64,000 nt of DNA from Nodosilinea sp. FACHB-131 (GTDB taxonomy: Bacteria; Cyanobacteriota; Cyanobacteriia; Phormidesmidales; Phormidesmidaceae), in contig NZ_JACJOF010000040.1 of the NCBI RefSeq assembly GCF_014695395.1, forward strand, positions 1 to 64,000. Direction: 5' to 3'. The notes below the pieces were generated by a model, which did no database searches, was not told the DNA's origin, and saw only the letters and a list, made by a program, of their open reading frames with translations. The position numbers were made by a program, and so were the translations under genes. Shown here piece after piece: positions 31,497 through 39,971 of the stretch. Position 1 is the stretch's first letter, and each line of letters begins with the position of its first letter.

Positions 31497-31820
31497 CTAC
31501 TCTGTCCTATAGCCCGTGGCTTGCGGGCCTGAATACTCGATCACAATCCAGCTGCTGCTGCCTTCTAGGCGGTAGTAGTCCCCGGCCTCTGTGCGATAGG
31601 TGGGAAAGCCAAAGTTGTTGACCATATCGGTGTAGGTCTGAGGCCAAGCCAGCGCTTGCAGGTAAACCAACTGCTGCTGAGTGATGCCGCCCTCGACTCC
31701 ATAAGGCTGCTGGCCAGGCGCAAACTCATTAGTGCTGGTTAAGGTTGCTGTAGTGGGGGCTTCTGCGATCGCGCAACCGGTCATCAGTCCGCCTAAGGCC
31801 AGGGAGACTGCTACTCTCAT
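31497..31820 (-). CDS. Small lipoprotein
   Basis: 107 residues with a lipobox (LGGLMTGC, Cys at about 16), then a soluble domain (LVYLQALAWPQTYTDMVNNF, YRTEAGDYYRLEGSSSWIVI). The NFGFPTYR segment recalls the SmpA/BamE-like fold, but similarity is weak. It is exported and anchored in a membrane. Its start overlaps the upstream stop by 4 bp. Confidence 0.75.
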   Translation of the reverse strand: MRVAVSLALGGLMTGCAIAEAPTTATLTSTNEFAPGQQPYGVEGGITQQQLVYLQALAWPQTYTDMVNNFGFPTYRTEAGDYYRLEGSSSWIVIEYSGPQATGYRTE

Positions 31821-32479
31821 GGCTGCCCCTCCCCGGTGTTGTCCTGCATCCGCTTTTTCTTGAGCAGGTTGTAGGTGCCCAGCTCGGCCTGGACCTCGAC
31901 CTTAAAGCGCCTTACCCCGCGCATCGCTCCCTGAGCGCGAAACATATCGAGTTCAGCCTGGCTAAAGTCGTCCTCAACATCGCCCAACTGCTCCACAAAG
32001 GCTTCAATATCGGCCATTTCGGCAGCAAGCTGAGTCTGGAGACTACTGCCCTGGGTCTGGAGCAGGGCGAGAGCGTTGCCTACCTCATCGGGCATGAACT
32101 CCCCATCAATCACTCCGACAGAACCCCACTCATGGGAGAACCGAGCTTTAGCGTCTTCCACCCAGGCTTTGGAATCCATGCGATCGCGCTTCACTCTCTG
32201 AGCAAAGTCGTCAAACAGTTCTGCGGCTAGGTCGGTATACAGATGCCCTTTCTTCAACAGTAGCTCTGGGGCTACCCGCTCCAGCCACACGTACCAGCGG
32301 GTTCTGATGGTGACTTCCTTCACATGGATATCGGGATAACGCTCAGCAATCTGCCTGGAGCTGTAGAGGTTGTTACCTGTGCGCTGTAGTGTGCGCTCGC
32401 CCTGCGCGGGGGTGTGCGACTGCACAGTATCTGTTACATCTTCGATGTGCAGCGGTGCGTAGTCTGGTGCGTTTTCCAT
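31817..32479 (-). CDS. DNA-binding protein, minus arm of a divergent pair
   Basis: 220 residues; GGAGG stands before ATG 32479. The middle has NLYSSRQIAERYPDIHVKEV then TIRTRWYVWLERVAPELLLK, a MerR/HTH-like site, and later long helices (AELFDDFAQRVKR, LQTQLAAEMADIEAF). The 5' part and upstream DNA are crowded with TGTGCG repeats. It is divergent from another HTH protein (32957). Such pairs with iterons are typical of plasmid replication or partition loci. Confidence 0.65.
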   Translation of the reverse strand: MENAPDYAPLHIEDVTDTVQSHTPAQGERTLQRTGNNLYSSRQIAERYPDIHVKEVTIRTRWYVWLERVAPELLLKKGHLYTDLAAELFDDFAQRVKRDRMDSKAWVEDAKARFSHEWGSVGVIDGEFMPDEVGNALALLQTQGSSLQTQLAAEMADIEAFVEQLGDVEDDFSQAELDMFRAQGAMRGVRRFKVEVQAELGTYNLLKKKRMQDNTGEGQP

Positions 32480-32620
32480 CCGTGCGTCCTCCTTTAGGAA
32501 AGCAGTAAAACCTTTGAAATAAAAGCGTTTTCACCTGTGCGGCCAACTGCACTAGCGCTGTGCTCGGGGTGTTCGTTCCCTGTGCGGCTAGCTGTGCAAA
32601 AAACGTGCGGCAGGTGTGTG
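32378..32620. repeat. TGTGCG iteron cluster
   Basis: TGTGCG starts at 32378, 32390 and 32413, and GTGCG/TGTGCGGC variants continue through about 32615 (in GTGCGTAG, GTGCGTTTT, CTGTGCGGCC, CTGTGCGGCT, ACGTGCGGC). It covers the 5' end and leader of the gene ending at 31817. It is a probable multi-site for a DNA-binding protein. Confidence 0.6.
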
Positions 32621-32752
32621 CTTTCCTGTTCGATAGCACGGTTGTACTGATTGTCCAATAAGACAATTCGGTAAGCTTTGGAGCAATGCTGGTTTCAGGT
32701 TTTGGGGGACACTATCTGTCCCCAGAACAGTTCAGGGAAGGAATTCACTCAA

Positions 32753-32784
32753 TAAAAAAGCCCTAGGAGCATCGCTCTAGGGCT
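32753..32784 (-). terminator. Minus-strand terminator without a known gene
   Basis: AGCCCTAG pairs with CTAGGGCT, with T6 after it on the minus strand. The only upstream DNA on that strand is the 170 bp before the plus gene at 32957, so a short minus-strand RNA may exist there. Confidence 0.6.
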
Positions 32785-32875
32785 GGTGTGTTTGTGTTTT
32801 CTGATAGTTCAATTGTACTTTAACAAGAGTGTTCTGGAGTTCACAAATCCTGCCATCGTGGCTATGGTGACAAGA

Positions 32876-33285
32876 CAGTACATCAGACAGTACAGCGGGA
32901 ACGCTTGGGATTAAAGGCTTTCTAGTGCCCTGTCTGAGCTAGACCAGACACCAGCCATGACAGAACCAGTAGAGTGCGCTTTGGTAGATGAACTGCCTCT
33001 AAAAAGCCTACCCGACCGCTACGGGGTTGCCCGTTCTCAGATCTACAACCGCATCAATGCCCTCGGAATTGTGACGGTCAAACGCGACAGAAATAAAGCC
33101 TACGTGACCGCTGACCAGTTAGCATTGCTCGACCGCATTCACGAACTGATTCAGCAGGACTACACATTAGAAGCCGCTGCTGTCGCAATTCTGGGCCAAC
33201 CTACGAGACAGTCCCATGAGACACCAGGACAGTACCTCGTCCATACTCCTAGCCCAACTCTAGAACAGTCCCACGGGGCAACAGG
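32876..33285. repeat. GACAGT repeats at and in the 32957 gene
   Basis: AGACAGTACATCAGACAGTAC lies before the gene. Inside it, GACAGTCCCATGAGACACC then AGGACAGTA and ACAGTCCCACGGGGCAAC then AGGACAGCT recur 57 bp apart (about 33208 and 33265). Related sites are at 15040, 19277 and 36474. Confidence 0.55.
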
Positions 33286-33580
33286 ACAGCTAGAGATGCT
33301 TCAGGCTTTGGTGGCTGCGTTGGCGGAGCCTCTCCATGGGAGAATCGCCAACCAACAGCCCCCATCTGCACCACCGGCACCGCCGAACCCACTCTCTCGC
33401 TTTGAACAACTTCAGGCGATCGCCAACAACAACTGGCGGCCTAGCACCAGTGAACTAGCCGATATCCTTGGCCTCTCATCTCTCTATGGGGCAACCTTCG
33501 AGCGCTATGGCTTTCGTTTCACTAGGGCCGGGAAGAACGGGGCACAGTCGGCTTGGAAAGTGGAGAAGATCCATGAGTAA
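32957..33580 (+). CDS. MerR-like HTH protein, plus arm of the divergent pair
   Basis: 207 residues. N-terminal HTH (LPLKSLPDRYGVARSQIYNR then INALGIVTVKRDRNKAYVTA), a Pro/Gln/Ser-rich linker encoded by DNA repeats, and a C-terminal helical domain (LSRFEQLQAIANNNWRPSTS, ELADILGL). A short DNA-binding protein over its own iteron sites resembles plasmid partition or replication regulators. The downstream gene overlaps by 8 bp. Confidence 0.75.
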   Translation: MTEPVECALVDELPLKSLPDRYGVARSQIYNRINALGIVTVKRDRNKAYVTADQLALLDRIHELIQQDYTLEAAAVAILGQPTRQSHETPGQYLVHTPSPTLEQSHGATGQLEMLQALVAALAEPLHGRIANQQPPSAPPAPPNPLSRFEQLQAIANNNWRPSTSELADILGLSSLYGATFERYGFRFTRAGKNGAQSAWKVEKIHE

Positions 33581-33896
33581 GGCCGAACCCAAGGAATTAT
33601 CCCTTGGCGACCTGGTGAAGCTCAAAGACCCCTACCAGGGCCGCTATGGCTATGGTGTAGTGGTCGAAATTCTCAGCCGTACCCGCCGCAAGCTGCCGCG
33701 TAACGTCAGGCTCCACCTCTACGACGATGAAGGGCAGCTCTTCATCGAACCTCTTTCTGTAGCTAAAGGGTTAATGGTACCCAGCTACGTTGACTTCCAT
33801 GTGTCAGAGCTGGTGTGGTATCGGCGGGCCTCTGACCAGGGCCATCATACCATCCCTAACCCACCTGACTGGTCAGCAGAGCGGTATTTAGCGTAA
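33573..33896 (+). CDS. Small protein coupled to the HTH gene
   Basis: 107 residues from ATG 33573, inside the end of the HTH gene (8-bp overlap). LSLGDLVKLKDPYQGRYGYG, VVVEILSRTRRK, LHLYDDEGQLFIEP: a small beta-barrel pattern like SH3 or KOW-like domains. Function unknown. Same operon as the HTH protein. Confidence 0.75.
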   Translation: MSKAEPKELSLGDLVKLKDPYQGRYGYGVVVEILSRTRRKLPRNVRLHLYDDEGQLFIEPLSVAKGLMVPSYVDFHVSELVWYRRASDQGHHTIPNPPDWSAERYLA

Positions 33897-33968
33897 GAAG
33901 TAATCAACTGTAATAGACGCTCCTGCCGATAACATAGGATAGGGCAGTCCATTTCTGCGCTTAGTAAG

Positions 33969-34244
33969 GTGGATATTGAATCAGAGCTAGAACGTTATCT
34001 AGATGACCAGGGACGGCTTAAGGAATGGCCATCTAGGCGTAACAGAGGACATTTTCAGCAGGTCGCTCTAGAGTATTTAGCGACTAAGTTTGAGCCTGGT
34101 GTTCTCTATAACGAACGCGAGGTTAATGCCCTTCTCAACCAGCACCACACCTTTGGCGATCCAGCCTTATTGCGTCGGGAACTCTTTGAGCGAGGTCTGG
34201 TGGATAGAGTCCCCAATGGGTCAGCCTACTGGCTTAGAGAGTAG
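33969..34244 (+). CDS. DUF2087 protein
   Basis: 91 residues from GTG 33969. LERYLDDQGRLKEWPSRRNR, ALEYLATKFEPGVLYNEREV, NALLNQHHTFGDPALLRREL and GSAYWLRE are the DUF2087 pattern, a small winged-helix-like DNA- or regulator-associated domain, often fused to transcription factors. Here it stands alone, 72 bp after the operon. Confidence 0.88.
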   Translation: MDIESELERYLDDQGRLKEWPSRRNRGHFQQVALEYLATKFEPGVLYNEREVNALLNQHHTFGDPALLRRELFERGLVDRVPNGSAYWLRE

Positions 34245-34262
34245 GGATTTAGTGGTCATGCC

Positions 34263-34592
34263 ATGCTACTAACCTGGGTCAAGCTTTTTCACACCATTGT
34301 CTTTGTAGTAATGTTCAGCGCCATTTCGTTTTTGCTGTATTGTGGCCTGACGAATTAACTTGCCCTGTGGACAGCGATCGCCCTTGGCTTTATCAGCATC
34401 AAGGTTTTAATCTACGCTAGGAACGGCTTTCGCTGCCTCCTTAGAACTTGAGCTGAAAACCTCACCCCTGAAGGACAAGACATCCAAGATATTTACTTGC
34501 CGCCCTGGCTCTCGACCCGTGTGATAGCCAACTCTACCCCGCTGTTAGGAGCCGCCTGCCTGCTCCTGCTGGAAGAGTTGCTATCGAGGTGA
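34263..34592 (+). pseudogene. Small membrane protein with two in-frame stops
   Basis: One unbroken frame of 109 sense-like codons is cut by TAA at 34356 and TGA at 34449. It reads MLLTWVKLFHTIVFVVMFSA, ISFLLYCGLTN, stop, LALWTAIALGFISIKVLIYA, RNGFRCLL, stop, then ENLTPEGQDIQDIYLPPWLS, then a hydrophobic helix. It has three to four membrane segments and an IYLPPW motif like that of small cyanobacterial membrane proteins. Frame conservation shows recent loss. Confidence 0.75.
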
Positions 34593-34617
34593 CAGCACTT
34601 GATATCGGTTGAGGAAA

Positions 34618-35316
34618 TTAAGAAATCTTTTCCATTTTCAAGGGGATTTCCTTAATCAACCCATTCTCTATAGTGACTTGATAGACTGTTGTATCAGCAC
34701 GAGAAGAAATAGCCTTAAAAACTTGATCTCCCTTGAAATGTAAAGCACTCCATTCGGGAATGCCATAGCCCGGTTTCACTTCACCAGTTTTCAAAAAGCG
34801 ATGATAAGTCGGCTGACGTTCGGGTTCTGCATCGTAATGGGGGCAGCAACTGCCTGGAAACCATCCAAGACAATCCATGACTTCTAATCTATTAGCCCAT
34901 GCATCAGTGATTCCTTGCTGAAACCAACAAATAGCTCCAGCACTACTGCCTGACAAAATAATTCCGCTTGACCAGGCCTGACGGAGGATATCTGGCACCC
35001 CCCATTCTCTCCAAACGGCAAGCATACTTTTAGTATTTCCCCCACCTATATAGATAACATCCTGCGCTAAAAGAGTGGATTCTAGATTGGGTGTTTGCTT
35101 GAAAAGTGGCACATGAATAGGGCGGCAGTTCAAACTATTAAATGCCCTATAAAATTTCTCAATATAGGAATCTGAGTCTCCAGTTGCGGTTGCCAAAAGA
35201 CAAATCTTTGGCGATTGGGAATTCTTGCTTTGACCCAGAATGTACCGTTCTAAAGCCAGATCGTTTGTAATTGCGGAAAATCCACCACCGCCTGCTGCAA
35301 TGATTTGACCTACCAT
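34618..35316 (-). CDS. Peptidase E-like serine peptidase (family S51)
   Basis: 232 residues from ATG 35316; the ATG at 35328 directly abuts GGAGG, so the downstream one is better spaced. QIIAAGGGGFS at the start, IYIGGGNTKSML, the nucleophile motif ILSGSSAGAICWF and PHYDAEPER match S51 dipeptidases, including cyanophycinase and PepE. A PepE-like aspartyl dipeptidase role (cytoplasmic) is likeliest; it is shorter than cyanophycinase (about 270-290). Confidence 0.88.
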   Translation of the reverse strand: MVGQIIAAGGGGFSAITNDLALERYILGQSKNSQSPKICLLATATGDSDSYIEKFYRAFNSLNCRPIHVPLFKQTPNLESTLLAQDVIYIGGGNTKSMLAVWREWGVPDILRQAWSSGIILSGSSAGAICWFQQGITDAWANRLEVMDCLGWFPGSCCPHYDAEPERQPTYHRFLKTGEVKPGYGIPEWSALHFKGDQVFKAISSRADTTVYQVTIENGLIKEIPLKMEKIS

Positions 35317-35462
35317 CTTTTGAGACATCCTCCAAAATACATCTAATTACACTCAAGAGAGTCTTTCATTTAAGGAGTATTGAGCAAAGCCTAGCTCTCA
35401 GCCAACACCTGATCTACAACCCCGCTACCCGGTACTAGTCGAAGCGATCTTCCTGCCTCAGT

Positions 35463-36053
35463 TCAACGTTCAACCGGACGTAGTTCAACCGGACGTGAAC
35501 TGCCCCGCAGGATCCAAACAATCAAAATTGCAGTCACAACGCTGTAGACCAATATGCCAATTGGCGAGTTAAGATTCACCAGGTTGGGCTGATTCAAAAC
35601 GAGCGGAATCTGCGCTACTCCGGCAATCAGCCAAGCAATCGACCTAGACGAAAACCGCCGCAGCAAAAACCACTGGGCGATCGCGGTTCCTGCCCAAATT
35701 GCGGCTGATGCGATGTCTAGGCTATTACCGCCTGATAATCCGACTCCGCTAGTAATAGCAGCCGCAATTGCCCCACCTGCCAGTGTCGCGCCAAACCAGT
35801 GGGCGATCGGTAAGTAGTGCTTTAGCAGCCAGCCCTGAGCAATCCCAATTGCTGGTGTAAGCAGCAGCGACATCAGGGCTAAGAAGACAATAGAACCCAC
35901 CGGGCCCTCATTGGTGCCTTCGATCGCTAAGCCCAGTTGACCGGCAGTAAACCAGCTAATGTATAGCGCCACAACCCCACCGGCAAAAATGGCGGTTGTG
36001 CTCACTAGGCACCACAACAAACCAAATCTCCAACTAACCCTGTGACTTGACAT
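35463..36053 (-). CDS. Integral membrane protein
   Basis: 196 residues with five to six hydrophobic helices (FGLLWCLVSTTAIFAGGVVA, IVFLALMSLLLTPAIGIAQG, TLAGGAIAAAITSGVG, IWAGTAIAQWFLLRR, LVYSVVTAILIVWIL). No transporter motif. The C-terminal tail SSRPVELRPVER is encoded by a short tandem repeat of GTTCAACCGGACGTA type. Unknown function. Confidence 0.75.
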   Translation of the reverse strand: MSSHRVSWRFGLLWCLVSTTAIFAGGVVALYISWFTAGQLGLAIEGTNEGPVGSIVFLALMSLLLTPAIGIAQGWLLKHYLPIAHWFGATLAGGAIAAAITSGVGLSGGNSLDIASAAIWAGTAIAQWFLLRRFSSRSIAWLIAGVAQIPLVLNQPNLVNLNSPIGILVYSVVTAILIVWILRGSSRPVELRPVER

Positions 36054-36579
36054 AAATCCTGCCTACTCACAATTGCCTCATCCTATATCCAACCTACGTA
36101 AATCGTGAAAATCCGTATGGGCTGGAAGTCTCGCAGGTAGGGCAAGATGCGCGTTACAATTTCCTTTTTTCTACTAAGGAACGTGCATTAAATAAAGTAG
36201 TAAGCGTGTCGATCATCGTAGGGTGCATAACGCTAAGGGAAGGCTCCGCCAACGCGAAGAAATGCACCAATAGGAAAGATAGCAATTGGTACCTTGGGCA
36301 GTCTCAACCGCAAGCTCAGCCTTGATGCCGTCAAGTTTGGCGCGATGAGCTTGAAGCCCACCTGGGCGATGCAGTCAGAATCTCGCCCAGCGAGCCATGT
36401 AGCGCTGGGGCGAGATTCTGACTGTGAAGGTTTGGCAAGGAGTAAGCAGCGAATCAACAAGACTATCCTATGAGACAGTCCTATAGGACAAGACTTGACT
36501 CTAAAAGGCTCAACCTAAGGAGATGCGGGCATTCTAGGTGTATTACCTGTGTCCTGTCCTGTCTTATTTGGCTAGTCCT
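36054..36579. other. Intergenic with a long hairpin and GACAGT sites
   Basis: 525 bp without a supported gene. It contains GGCTCCGCCAACGCGAAG, a short repeat common in cyanobacteria, the hairpin at 36375, and ATGAGACAGTCCTATAGGAC around 36470-36490 with the palindrome GTCCTATAGGAC. Confidence 0.5.
36375..36421. repeat. Long imperfect hairpin, possible small insertion sequence remnant
   Basis: TCAGAATCTCGCCCAGCG pairs with CGCTGGGGCGAGATTCTGA (one bulged base) around a 10-nt loop. No T run follows, so it is not a simple terminator. It may be the tip of a non-autonomous element. Confidence 0.5.
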
Positions 36580-36810
36580 ATGGCTTTTCGTTTAATCCTA
36601 TTGACCCTTTCAGCTGTTGGTTTACTGGTTGCGCCATTGCCTCTAGGCGCCCAAAGCAGTTGCGATCCGGCTTATCCGGGTGTATGCATTACCCCGCCGC
36701 CACCCGACTTGGATTGCAAGGACATCACCCATCGAAATTTCACAGTTTTGTCTCCAGACCCCCACAAGTTTGATGGTGATAAAGATGGTATCGGTTGCGA
36801 GGGTAGGTGA
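36580..36810 (+). CDS. Secreted Excalibur-domain protein 2
   Basis: 76 residues from ATG 36580: signal peptide (MAFRLILLTLSAVGLLVAPL, cleavage near LGAQ), then LDCKDI and FDGDKDGIGCEGR, the Excalibur calcium loop. Its stop overlaps the GTG of the HNH gene (GTGA), which is unusual for a secreted protein and a probable cytoplasmic nuclease. Confidence 0.85.
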   Translation: MAFRLILLTLSAVGLLVAPLPLGAQSSCDPAYPGVCITPPPPDLDCKDITHRNFTVLSPDPHKFDGDKDGIGCEGR

Positions 36811-37952
36811 CCCTCATCACCTCAGGTAAAGTCATCAGCACCATCCTCAAGCACGATACAAAAGTAACGAGCTACAAGATTGCTTTACTGCGGGCTATCA
36901 ACGATGTGGTGCTGACTTACCCTGACCTCAGAACCTATCAGAGCGATGTTGCCGTTCCTCTCAAGCTGCTTGCCGAGTTCTGGATCGCATACTACTGGCC
37001 CTTCGTAGACCCCGATAACCCCATCCAGCAGGGGCAGCGACGGCAGGATTTGAATCGTTGTGATGTCTTAGCGTTTAGACCAGCGCTAACCGAACTCAGG
37101 CGACAGTGGGAGCAGGTGTTTGGAGGGATCAAGAACCCCGCCGATGGCTTCTTCCTCATCAACGAGCTGCGCTCACCCCGCAAACACCAGCGCTACCCCC
37201 AGCCGCTAATTGACGCTTACCAAACTGCTATTACTGCGATCGCCAAAACCATCGAGATGCCGATCCGCTATGCTGGCCCCGGCCACTGGAGCATTTTTGA
37301 GAAACCCCAAGCCTACAACCAGGTGGCCAGCCGGACTGTAGCTGTGCCGGGAACAAGGGCAAAAGACCGCTGCCTAATCATTCCCCTCGAACTCTGGGCT
37401 ACGTTCCGCCAAATGTCGCTCTGGGTTGAAGCTCTCTGTATCCATGAATGGTGCCTGTTCAGTGGCAGAGTGAGCAACCACGATAGGGGCTACATCTATG
37501 GCCTACTGACCTCTCACCCTGATAACCGCCGCCCGCTGACCTGGGAACGCAACCAGGTCGATATCCTGCTTATGGAGGGCACCGCCTTTACCTGCCCCTG
37601 GACGGAGAAGCGTATTGCCCAGGGCATCAACTATGACCTCGACCACATCTTGCCCATAGCAGTCTACCCCACCAATGAGCTGTGGAACTTAGTGCCAGCC
37701 GACCCCGACTTCAACTCTCATAAGAAGCGTGATCGGCTGCCAACGGCTGAGCGGTTGGCGATGGCTACCCCCCACCTAGAAAAAACTTACCTGAGCTATG
37801 GGGATTCAAAGCCGCTCATTGAAGTCTTACGCGAGGATGTAGCTTTGAGGTTTGCCACTGTTGCAGCGGAAGCTTTCTCAGAAAGTTTGGCTTTGGCTGT
37901 AACTGGTTTAGTAGAGGAAATAGCAGAGTCTCGTAATTTGGCTAGATTTTAA
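36807..37952 (+). CDS. HNH endonuclease with a large N-terminal helical domain
   Basis: 381 residues from GTG 36807. Residues 1-260 are mostly helical (LKLLAEFWIAYYWPFVDPDN, DGFFLINELRSPR, WVEALCIHEWCLFSGRV). The C-terminal HNH is CPWTEKRI, YDLDHILPIAVYPTNELWNL, then NSHKKRDRLP, with the catalytic DH and the N...K end. The architecture is like restriction or abortive-infection HNH effectors. The GTG overlaps the preceding stop, so expression depends on the Excalibur gene. Confidence 0.85.
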   Translation: MTLITSGKVISTILKHDTKVTSYKIALLRAINDVVLTYPDLRTYQSDVAVPLKLLAEFWIAYYWPFVDPDNPIQQGQRRQDLNRCDVLAFRPALTELRRQWEQVFGGIKNPADGFFLINELRSPRKHQRYPQPLIDAYQTAITAIAKTIEMPIRYAGPGHWSIFEKPQAYNQVASRTVAVPGTRAKDRCLIIPLELWATFRQMSLWVEALCIHEWCLFSGRVSNHDRGYIYGLLTSHPDNRRPLTWERNQVDILLMEGTAFTCPWTEKRIAQGINYDLDHILPIAVYPTNELWNLVPADPDFNSHKKRDRLPTAERLAMATPHLEKTYLSYGDSKPLIEVLREDVALRFATVAAEAFSESLALAVTGLVEEIAESRNLARF

Positions 37953-38061
37953 CACCATATTAATTACGTTTCATGACCTGTTCTTTATTCCAACAGCTCA
38001 CAATCAAAAGGTTGAGGTTTATTTTGGGCATTCTGATTTGGTAAGTTAAAAGCCTTAAATA

Positions 38062-38901
38062 ATGCCACTTCCCGATCACACCCCTTTAATTGTCAAGGAA
38101 ATATATGATTCAGTTTACCTTAGCAAGAATGGCAGAAGGAAACTTAAAATCAGAACCTTAATATCCAAATTTAATTTGCACAGAAGAACTGAAGAGAACA
38201 CCTCTGAAATCACACAAATTTTACAGGAGGCGGGCATCATTCTAACTCCTTCTATCATGAAGCTAGGGAATGACTGGGAATTGTCCTTTGATGATTGGGT
38301 AATTCTTTCAAAAGCCAGTATTGAAGAAGTTAACGCTACTGATTCTATCGACAACTCTCTACCTGAGGACTGGAATGATGATCAATGGTTTAACGAAATT
38401 CAAAATAAAAACCTGAGAACGGAGCGGGAAGTTGAAACAAAATTTTTAATTCCACTTCTTTATAAATTCGGCTTCTCAGAGGACGAGCGATACGATAGTA
38501 TGCCGATGCATACGTATCACGGATCAAAACCCTCTGTAATTCATGTTGACTGTGCGCTCTTTAATCACGATTATGAATCTTTGAGTAATCAGGTTTTATT
38601 AATTGTAGAAGCCAAGCATGAAACTCGCCTTCAGAAAGAAATGGAGCTTGATAATGCACGTAAACAGGCAAAATCCTATGCTGTTTGGACAGGTTGCTAT
38701 CATTGCCTAGTAACAGATGGAAGAAAGATAGTGGTTTATAAACTGGCTCGAAATCATCTGGAGAACGATACTCAACTTTTTTCCTGCTATATTAGTGAAC
38801 TTAAAGATAACTTTAACCGTCTTTATAGCATCATCAGCAAAAAGGCCCTTTCTAATTACTATTTGAAGCGGCACCAATTAGCTGATGAAATTCCAGCATA
38901 A
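38062..38901 (+). CDS. HsdR-N-like PD-(D/E)XK nuclease
   Basis: 279 residues. An N-terminal part of unknown fold comes first (about 1-110). It is followed by LRTEREVETKFLIPLLYKFG, HVDCALF and LLIVEAKHETRLQKEMELDN, ARKQAKSYA, the type I restriction HsdR N-terminal nuclease core with catalytic D (in VDCALF) and ExK (EAK). No helicase or methylase subunits are near, so it is a stand-alone nuclease like many defence proteins. AT-rich, 109 bp after the HNH gene. Confidence 0.85.
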   Translation: MPLPDHTPLIVKEIYDSVYLSKNGRRKLKIRTLISKFNLHRRTEENTSEITQILQEAGIILTPSIMKLGNDWELSFDDWVILSKASIEEVNATDSIDNSLPEDWNDDQWFNEIQNKNLRTEREVETKFLIPLLYKFGFSEDERYDSMPMHTYHGSKPSVIHVDCALFNHDYESLSNQVLLIVEAKHETRLQKEMELDNARKQAKSYAVWTGCYHCLVTDGRKIVVYKLARNHLENDTQLFSCYISELKDNFNRLYSIISKKALSNYYLKRHQLADEIPA

Positions 38902-38907
38902 AACAAA

Positions 38908-38938
38908 GCCTTTTAGAATAACATGCGGTCTAAAAGGC
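38908..38938 (-). terminator. Terminator of the CoiA-like gene
   Basis: GCCTTTTAGA pairs with TCTAAAAGGC, loop 11 nt; TTTGTTTTATG follows on the minus strand. It also separates the plus gene ending at 38901. Confidence 0.7.
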
Positions 38939-39059
38939 ACATCTTCTACCACAGTATTTGGTCAAACTGCCTAGGGTTCGCTGCTGTGCCGTGTGCTAAA
39001 TGTTGCAATGCCCCAGAAGCACAGGTAGAACGAGAAAGCCCATGCTAAAGCCTAGTGGC

Positions 39060-39971
39060 TTAGACCTGGCAATTAGGGCAGTAGTAGCCTGCGTCTAGCT
39101 CTTGACGAGGATACTCTGGCACCGCCACATAGTCAATGAATAGATAATGTCCGCCAACAAATTTACCGCACCTACGACAGGTGTTAGCTATATAGCTATC
39201 TCCAACAGTCTTACTATATTGCTCTTTCATAAAAACGCCATGCTGAGCTGCTAGCCTTGCATCATCAGAGTTTAAATTTGGTTCATAGCCCATATCACCG
39301 CGGATTGCTGCCACTTTCATTGGTGCCCGACAGTTCCAACAGTCGCCATCAATAATTAGAAGGCGCTTCTTCGGCATATGGCTTTCACACATAGGACACT
39401 TAGGATTTGGGCAAACACTTATAGAATCAGGCTTCAACACATCAGCTTCTAACTGTTGAATGTCCTGATCAGAATTCAGCTTAATGACTACTACGGCAAT
39501 ATTCCTCCTGTCATAGTATCTAATTGCTTCCTCATCTGGAGCATGCGTTACTACTACTTCAATGGCTGCGACAGGCTGCTGCTGCTCACTAAATAGTGCA
39601 ATATCGGGCTGCCTTTCTCCCAAGCTATGCTCTAGTGCCACAGAGACCGACTTCTTAAGTAGATTTCCTTCATGGAAACCTGCACATTTGGGACAATCCC
39701 ATTTTATTGGTAGTGCTTTTCCATCACTCAAGCAGCTCTGAATCTTCTCAAAAAGCAATGTCTTAAAGCCATAATGTAGTGCTGTTTCAGGCGTACAGTT
39801 GGGTGAGAGGATCTTATGAGCAAAGTGGGGACGTTTGCGAGATCCCCTCCGCTGTACAAACGCCTGATGACAAGCTGGACAAACATAGGAAATGTCCTGT
39901 TTTGCATCTGCAATATGAACTAACTCACCATTAGGTGCTTGCCCTAGAGAGTAAAGAATATCCTTCTTCAT
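39060..39971 (-). CDS. CoiA-like nuclease with zinc ribbons
   Basis: 303 residues. The N-terminal zinc ribbon and His region (CPACHQAFVQRRGSRKRPHF, AH) and ETALHYGFKTLLFEKI precede QPDIALF ... AAIEVVVTH, the CoiA/PD-(D/E)XK pattern with D and E. More zinc pairs follow (CPMCESH, CWNCRAP, CRRCGKF, CPNCQV). CoiA helps in DNA uptake recombination in Bacillus; accessory cousins are common in mobile DNA. Its ATG overlaps the integrase stop (ATGA), so the two are expressed together. Confidence 0.85.
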   Translation of the reverse strand: MKKDILYSLGQAPNGELVHIADAKQDISYVCPACHQAFVQRRGSRKRPHFAHKILSPNCTPETALHYGFKTLLFEKIQSCLSDGKALPIKWDCPKCAGFHEGNLLKKSVSVALEHSLGERQPDIALFSEQQQPVAAIEVVVTHAPDEEAIRYYDRRNIAVVVIKLNSDQDIQQLEADVLKPDSISVCPNPKCPMCESHMPKKRLLIIDGDCWNCRAPMKVAAIRGDMGYEPNLNSDDARLAAQHGVFMKEQYSKTVGDSYIANTCRRCGKFVGGHYLFIDYVAVPEYPRQELDAGYYCPNCQV

